10,091 bases of DNA, taken from Phoronis ovalis (Eukaryota > Phoronida > Phoronidae). This document shows, one piece after another, positions 8,401 to 10,091 of the stretch. The notes under the pieces were generated by a model. The model was not told the DNA's origin, did no database searches, and was given only the letters and a program-made list of their open reading frames with translations. A program made the translations under genes and the position numbers. The stretch lies in the NCBI GenBank assembly GCA_028565635.1, contig JAOXYB010068033.1, forward strand, positions 1 through 10,091. The letters run 5' to 3'. The number at the start of each line of letters is the position of its first letter. Position 1 is the first letter of the stretch.

Positions 8401-9737
8401 TCTTGTATGGTATGGCGAATAAAAGCAAAGTTTGGACTTTATTATGTGCCTGTTTTCATAAGATGTGGTTATGTATCTTATTCTCACCATTAGTCTACTG
8501 CATGGCTGTCCACAGCCAACTGTCAGCAATGTTTTCTATTGTGGGCACACTGTGTCTTCTGCTAAGCTTGAGTGAATATATTCTGCATGATTGAATACAA
8601 AGTTCTGTGCAGGCATGCCACCTGTCCTACCATGCTAGTAGGCAACTAGTTATTACAGAATCTTCCAATGTTTTGTGTTATAACATTCTTGTTACAGACA
8701 AATGGTGAGCTTCCTAGTCCAGACATGGAAGGACCTATACCTATAGTTCCACCTAGACGAGAAAAGAAAAAGAAGGAAGGTGCTATGGTAAGTAATAGAA
8801 TGAGTAATTTTATACAGAGTAGCTTGTTACATATAAAAATGAAATCTAAGTTGGTGCAATTGGAATGCTGCAGAAAAACAGTATCTGAAACTGGTGCCTT
8901 AACGTTTGTCCTGTTGTTAAATGTAGTTTGTAATACACACTCACAAAACCTGATTATGTCAGTAAAATATATTTAAGCTGATGTTGAAATGAAAAGGTGA
9001 ATGAAAGTCAACAGATATATGTTGTTACTTGTTAAAAAACACTTGCTTTTGTTGTTGTTGCAGAGGCCTGTTAGTAATGGATTGCCACCAACTCCAAAAG
9101 TGCATGTGAGTTTCAATCTGTCACGTGAATTTCTTAATTGCATTGTATTCTTTCAAAGTGTGACTTTGTAGTCAATTTGTTAATTATAGAAGAGTTCACC
9201 GAAAGTTGCTTTCCTGGGGAAAGCATGTGACCTTCCCATAGATCCCTTTTCAGTCTTTTCTGATATGGCTGTAAACATTGCGTGAGTGTGATCTTGTGAC
9301 ATTAACGCCTTCTTAAATTGAAGGGGTTTTCACCTATCCTGAAAGACTACAAAGTACGTGTTTCAATTTCAACAAAAAAAATTGCAAATTAAAGACAACT
9401 ACAGAGAACAATCAATAGCTTATAAAATATTTGATGATATCCAGAAAATTATATCGTCAGTGTTAGCGACATCTTGTGGAAACAGATAATTGATGCATGA
9501 TTATTTTTCAGATGGGTGCTTGCTTCTCAAAAATATTTAATGGCTGTCCAATTCACATAAACTGTTCAGCCTCATGGATTAATCCCGAGACAAGGGATCA
9601 GTTTATTCTTATCGGTGCGGATGAGGGAGTATATCATTTGAATTTAACAGAGATTCATGAAGGAGCTTTAGAACTGATTCATCCCAGAAGATGTACATGG
9701 TTATATGTCATTAAAGATGTTCTGATGTCTTTGTCAG
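2227..9737 (+). CDS. MAP4K3: MAP4K3-like Ser/Thr kinase (GCK-I family), partial, 13 exons
   Basis: Joined exons 2227-2440, 2992-3095, 3470-3780, 4156-4427, 4800-4906, 5115-5149, 6177-6215, 7310-7366, 7770-7809, 8173-8349, 8698-8787, 9064-9105 and 9512-9737 give 571 open codons with all GT-AG introns. Counting from the first Ala, the catalytic Lys is residue 13, the helix-C Glu 29, the HRD Asp 104, the DFG Asp 122, the activation-loop Ser 138 and the kinase end about 241. Adding 32 gives human MAP4K3 numbering (Lys45, Ser170, end about 273), so no gap is needed. A linker (about 242-496) with SH3-ligand motifs and a CNH start (497 on) follow. Family knowledge: MAP4K3 works upstream of MAP3Ks and JNK, in amino-acid signalling to mTORC1, and with Hippo-type kinases on LATS/Warts. 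The LLQSVNEEL stretch, [11 protein letters not shown] and WINPETRDQ favour MAP4K3 over MAP4K5, but an invertebrate may have one gene ancestral to both. Both ends are missing. Confidence 0.96.
2441..2991 (+). other. Intron between exons 1 and 2 (551 bp)
   Basis: Strong gtaagt donor and a tgattttttag acceptor. AT-rich, with no repeats, RNA genes or extra exons that I can support. Confidence 0.93.
2992..3095 (+). CDS. MAP4K3: Exon 2 in window: helices D-E and catalytic loop
   Basis: The acceptor is tgattttttag and the donor AAG|gtgagt. The split codon A|TG gives Met where human MAP4K3 and MAP4K5 have Val before TGPL. The exon encodes [20 protein letters not shown], then a [14 protein letters not shown] stretch. 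HRD lies at 3081-3089, with the catalytic Asp codon at 3087-3089 and the catalytic-loop Lys at 3093-3095, the last codon of the exon. The exon leaves in phase 0, so the loop is divided between this exon and the next (DIK|GAN). Confidence 0.97.
3096..3469 (+). other. Intron between exons 2 and 3 (374 bp)
   Basis: gtgagt donor and ttgtttcag acceptor, phase 0. It holds one short perfect inverted repeat (GGGTAA, AAA, TTACCC at 3350-3364) and an open frame without protein character. Otherwise nothing is seen. Confidence 0.93.
3470..3780 (+). CDS. MAP4K3: Exon 3 in window: DFG, activation segment, C-lobe
   Basis: The acceptor is ttgtttcag. GANILLSD supplies the Mg-binding Asn, and ADFGVSAQ has its DFG Asp at 3515-3517. 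The activation segment reads [15 protein letters not shown], with its Ser at 3563-3565; this is the position of Ser170 in human MAP4K3, the activating autophosphorylation site that responds to amino acids (family knowledge). [21 protein letters not shown] and [20 protein letters not shown] are GCK-I signatures. The exon ends inside the Trp codon of DKNKW at an unusual donor, ATG|gtttgt. If not spliced, the frame closes at TGA 3791-3793. Confidence 0.97.
3781..4155 (+). other. Intron between exons 3 and 4 (375 bp), weak donor
   Basis: The donor gtttgt departs from the gtaagt-like donors elsewhere in this gene; the acceptor cgtcttttag is ordinary. The intron interrupts the Trp codon of the conserved DKxKW motif. 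AT-rich, no other feature. Confidence 0.92.
4156..4427 (+). CDS. MAP4K3: Exon 4 in window: end of kinase domain and acidic extension
   Basis: The acceptor is cgtcttttag. The first base completes Trp (TG|G), then [20 protein letters not shown] leads into [11 protein letters not shown], the helix-I end of the kinase domain with its conserved subdomain XI Arg. Next come [19 protein letters not shown], close to the vertebrate ELLDKVNNP segment, and an acidic stretch, [12 protein letters not shown]. The exon closes with a Ser/Arg-rich piece, [20 protein letters not shown], that resembles ERTRSEIN of the vertebrate proteins. The donor is GACA|gtaagt, leaving one base. The ATG at 4178 is internal and not a start. 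Confidence 0.96.
4428..4799 (+). other. Intron between exons 4 and 5 (372 bp)
   Basis: gtaagt donor and a tandem CAG-TAG acceptor. The middle part contains an ATTATTAGCA/TTATTATTAGCACA near-duplicate at about 4586-4618, probably simple-sequence drift. No exon or RNA gene is seen. Confidence 0.9.
4800..4906 (+). CDS. MAP4K3: Exon 5 in window: linker, PL-rich conserved strip
   Basis: The acceptor is atttcacag, the donor CCA|gtaagt. The split codon A|TA gives Ile, followed by [18 protein letters not shown], which aligns with the KLQFEPPLRKETEARDE strip just after the kinase domain of MAP4K3 and MAP4K5. The rest ([16 protein letters not shown]) is divergent. A second AG (4801-4802) directly follows the first, so a start at 4803 also keeps the frame and replaces Ile-Gly with Ser. 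Length 107 nt, phase 1 in and 0 out. Confidence 0.93.
5115..5149 (+). CDS. MAP4K3: Exon 6 in window: 35-nt microexon of the linker
   Basis: The acceptor is gctttacag and the donor AAA|gtaagt. The 35 bases encode [11 protein letters not shown] plus two bases of a Lys codon. The segment sits where human MAP4K3 has DPNFMLQWNPFVDG, and the Asp-Pro start and the Trp fit that alignment. The exon is needed to bring the phase-0 donor of exon 5 to the phase-2 acceptor of exon 7, which independently supports it despite its size. Confidence 0.88.
5150..6176 (+). other. Intron between exons 6 and 7 (1,027 bp)
   Basis: gtaagt donor and gcctttaatag acceptor. AT-rich without clear repeats. One weak acceptor/donor-like pair near 5719-5741 would give a 22-nt exon that breaks the frame, so I do not call an exon here. 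Confidence 0.85.
6177..6215 (+). CDS. MAP4K3: Exon 7 in window: 39-nt microexon, LLxSVxEEL motif
   Basis: The acceptor is gcctttaatag and the donor AAG|gtaaaa. Joined to exon 6 it reads [13 protein letters not shown] and supplies two bases of the next Arg codon. This matches the LLKSVEEELHQRGH segment that I recall from vertebrate MAP4K3 and not from MAP4K5, so it is the most useful paralogue marker in the linker. The exon is 39 nt and phase 2 at both ends, so it can be skipped without changing frame. Confidence 0.9.
6216..7309 (+). other. Intron between exons 7 and 8 (1,094 bp)
   Basis: gtaaaa donor and attcactgtag acceptor. It is AT-rich with one imperfect nested inverted repeat at 6712-6780 (ATGAATTTA and AACTGAA arms mirrored by TTCAGTT and TAAATTCAT). 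No coding or RNA gene is seen. Confidence 0.87.
7310..7366 (+). CDS. MAP4K3: Exon 8 in window: 57-nt acidic linker exon
   Basis: The acceptor is attcactgtag and the donor ACA|gtaagc. It encodes (R)[19 protein letters not shown], with the Gln completed by the next exon. The Arg-Gly-His after LLQ matches the QRGHVAHLEDDEG order of human MAP4K3, and the acidic character is kept. It is 57 nt and phase 2 at both ends, so it is another in-frame skippable exon. The two Tyr in an acidic setting are possible phosphorylation sites, which is inference only. Confidence 0.92.
7367..7769 (+). other. Intron between exons 8 and 9 (403 bp)
   Basis: gtaagc donor and tattttcag acceptor, phase 2. AT-rich; nothing else is seen. 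Confidence 0.92.
7770..7809 (+). CDS. MAP4K3: Exon 9 in window: 40-nt exon with PPPLPPK SH3 ligand
   Basis: The acceptor is tattttcag and the donor AAG|gtatgc. CA|A completes Gln, then [20 protein letters not shown] is identical to the first proline-rich SH3-binding motif of vertebrate MAP4K3 and MAP4K5 (KIPPPLPPKP and AIPPPLPPKP). In vertebrate GCKs such motifs bind adaptor SH3 domains of the Crk/CrkL, Nck and endophilin type (family knowledge). The exon returns the frame from phase 2 to phase 0. Confidence 0.95.
7810..8172 (+). other. Intron between exons 9 and 10 (363 bp)
   Basis: gtatgc donor and gtttttttag acceptor, phase 0. No repeat or gene is seen. Confidence 0.92.
8173..8349 (+). 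CDS. MAP4K3: Exon 10 in window: Ser/Asp-rich linker with PELPPKQK motif
   Basis: The acceptor is gtttttttag and the donor CAG|gtaaac. It encodes 59 residues in phase 0 at both ends: a Ser/Gln/Asp-rich start ([19 protein letters not shown]), a short hydrophobic patch ([11 protein letters not shown]), then PGEMPPIS and [10 protein letters not shown], a second class II-type SH3 ligand. The middle part has no counterpart I recognise in vertebrate MAP4K3. It is the longest linker exon and can be skipped in frame. The ATG at 8251 is internal. Confidence 0.94.
8350..8697 (+). other. Intron between exons 10 and 11 (348 bp)
   Basis: gtaaac donor and cttgttacag acceptor, phase 0. The frame of exon 10 stays open into the intron as far as the stop at 8491-8493, but the added residues have no MAP4K counterpart. 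Nothing else is seen. Confidence 0.92.
8698..8787 (+). CDS. MAP4K3: Exon 11 in window: proline and poly-Lys linker exon
   Basis: The acceptor is cttgttacag and the donor ATG|gtaagt. It encodes 30 residues in phase 0 at both ends: [21 protein letters not shown], then [14 protein letters not shown] is a third likely SH3 ligand. The basic EKKKK cluster matches the SRKEKKDVPKP stretch just before the CNH domain of human MAP4K3. The ATG at 8668 is in the intron and is not a start. Confidence 0.95.
9064..9105 (+). CDS. MAP4K3: Exon 12 in window: 42-nt [11 protein letters not shown] exon
   Basis: The acceptor is a (TTG)-repeat tract ending in cag, and the donor is CAT|gtgagt. It encodes [14 protein letters not shown] in phase 0 at both ends. 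This is almost identical to [14 protein letters not shown] directly before the CNH domain of human MAP4K3; the His before MGACFS fits MAP4K3, whereas MAP4K5 has Leu there. It carries the fourth proline motif (LPPTPK). The conservation makes this short exon certain. Confidence 0.97.
9106..9511 (+). other. Intron between exons 12 and 13 (406 bp)
   Basis: gtgagt donor and ttatttttcag acceptor, phase 0. No feature is seen inside. Confidence 0.93.
9512..9737 (+). CDS. MAP4K3: Exon 13 in window: start of the citron homology (CNH) domain
   Basis: The acceptor is ttatttttcag and the donor TCAG|gtaaag. It encodes [20 protein letters not shown], then [30 protein letters not shown] and [20 protein letters not shown], each aligning with the opening blades of the MAP4K3 CNH domain. 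The CNH domain is a beta-propeller-like protein-interaction and regulatory module of about 300 residues; only about 75 are here. The Met at 9512 is the first codon of the exon and is internal. The exon ends in phase 1, and the next exon is outside the window. Confidence 0.97.
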
Positions 9738-9948
9738 GTAAAGTTGCATCTTAATTCACGACACTTGGTTCAGTGTTAAAAGCACGGCACAATTTCATGT
9801 TTTTAAGTGGTTAGTCTTTTTACAGGCAATCTCTTGCTAGTGTCCTTACTATACTTAGAGCTTACAGTTTAGGCACTAAAATAGCTATTAATGGTCAGTA
9901 TCGACACAATGAGACTATGTTGTTGAACTTTTACTAGTAAGCTTTTTA

Positions 9949-9975
9949 TGCCCATCCACCATAGTGGAATGGGCA
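9949..9975. repeat. Hairpin at the head of the right-edge repeat
   Basis: TGCCCATCCAC and GTGGAATGGGCA pair as an 11-bp stem with a single bulged base and a CATA loop. The GC-rich stem stands out in an AT-rich intron. Confidence 0.75.
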
Positions 9976-9993
9976 TAGTGTCGTAGTGTAGGC

Positions 9994-10025
9994 GTCGTTG
10001 TCGTTGTTGTCGTTGTCGTTGTCGT
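9994..10025 (+). repeat. TCGTTG/TTG microsatellite
   Basis: About five units of GTCGTT, one of them interrupted by an extra GTT. The CpG in each unit is unusual for a simple repeat in an AT-rich genome. Confidence 0.85.
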
Positions 10026-10091
10026 ATGTAACACTTTCTTTGTCTCGCGATAACAGCTTCAGTTTTTACCCGATCGGTTTCATATTCGGCA

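Larger units (their letters stand above)
9738..10091 (+). other. 5' part of the next intron, open at the window end
   Basis: It starts at gtaaag after the first CNH exon. No continuation of the CNH domain is present in this stretch. The last 140 bases or so belong to a dispersed-looking repeat with a hairpin and microsatellite. Confidence 0.85.
9949..10091. repeat. Probable dispersed repeat, truncated by the window end
   Basis: The block is markedly richer in CpG (TCG, GCG, CGATCGG) than the flanking intron. It opens with a hairpin, passes through a TCGTTG microsatellite, and continues into a non-repetitive part with TCTCGCGATAACAGCTTCAG and ACCCGATCGGTTTCATATT. The abrupt composition change suggests an inserted element. 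Its right end is not visible, so class and size cannot be told. Confidence 0.6.

Noticed and set aside
8206-8529. 107-codon open frame on the minus strand
   Set aside because: It lies across coding exon 10 and the following intron, and its translation shows no protein character. It is a shadow of the + strand exon.
9512-9514. ATG at the start of the CNH exon as an independent translation start
   Set aside because: The Met is conserved as an internal residue after LPPTPKVH, and exon 12 joins to it in phase 0.
9738-9754. Read-through from the CNH exon giving SGKVAS and then a TAA, which looks like the SGKAS of human MAP4K3
   Set aside because: The Gly-Lys comes from the gtaaag donor itself. 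A natural end here would leave a CNH domain of only about 80 residues, so splicing at 9737 is far more likely.
1-10091. CRISPR array, phage, operon or other prokaryote-type system
   Set aside because: The window is an intron-split animal gene. The only regular array (277-490) has unspaced, decayed units inside inverted ends and no spacer-repeat structure.

Overview
The window is animal nuclear DNA: AT-rich, intron-dense, with every inferred splice site GT-AG. It holds the middle of one protein-coding gene on the + strand, an ortholog of the germinal-centre-kinase family member MAP4K3 (GLK; Drosophila happyhour). Thirteen exons between 2227 and 9737 join into one uninterrupted frame of 1,714 nt (571 codons plus one base). 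The frame starts at the ATP-binding lysine region of the kinase domain, runs through the whole catalytic core and a proline-rich linker, and ends about 75 residues into the C-terminal CNH domain. The first coding exon (glycine-rich loop, about 32 residues by comparison with human MAP4K3) lies before base 1. The rest of the CNH domain lies beyond base 10091.

Layout: 1-2226 is the 3' part of an upstream intron and carries an unusual TIR-bounded, tandem-repeat-filled element at about 244-524. Exons 1-4 (2227-2440, 2992-3095, 3470-3780, 4156-4427) encode the kinase domain and its C-terminal extension. Exons 5-12 (4800-4906, 5115-5149, 6177-6215, 7310-7366, 7770-7809, 8173-8349, 8698-8787, 9064-9105) encode an acidic, then proline-rich, linker built from short exons, several with matching phases at both ends. 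Exon 13 (9512-9737) starts the CNH domain. From 9949 to the end the next intron enters a dispersed repeat that begins with a hairpin and a TCGTTG-type microsatellite.

The organism is best read as a non-vertebrate metazoan, probably marine (invertebrate deuterostome or lophotrochozoan). The reasons are compact introns of about 0.2-1.1 kb, a MAP4K3/5-type gene with a linker that looks shorter than the vertebrate one, and repeat families I do not recognise from vertebrates or insects. The species cannot be fixed from the window. The protein aligns from memory with human MAP4K3 without a gap from the catalytic lysine to the end of the kinase domain, so the annotation of the gene is secure. I see no undescribed gene system here. 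The more unusual items are the repeat element at the left, the repeat at the right edge, a tandem (NAGNAG) acceptor, a weak donor inside the kinase domain, and the run of small phase-matched linker exons.
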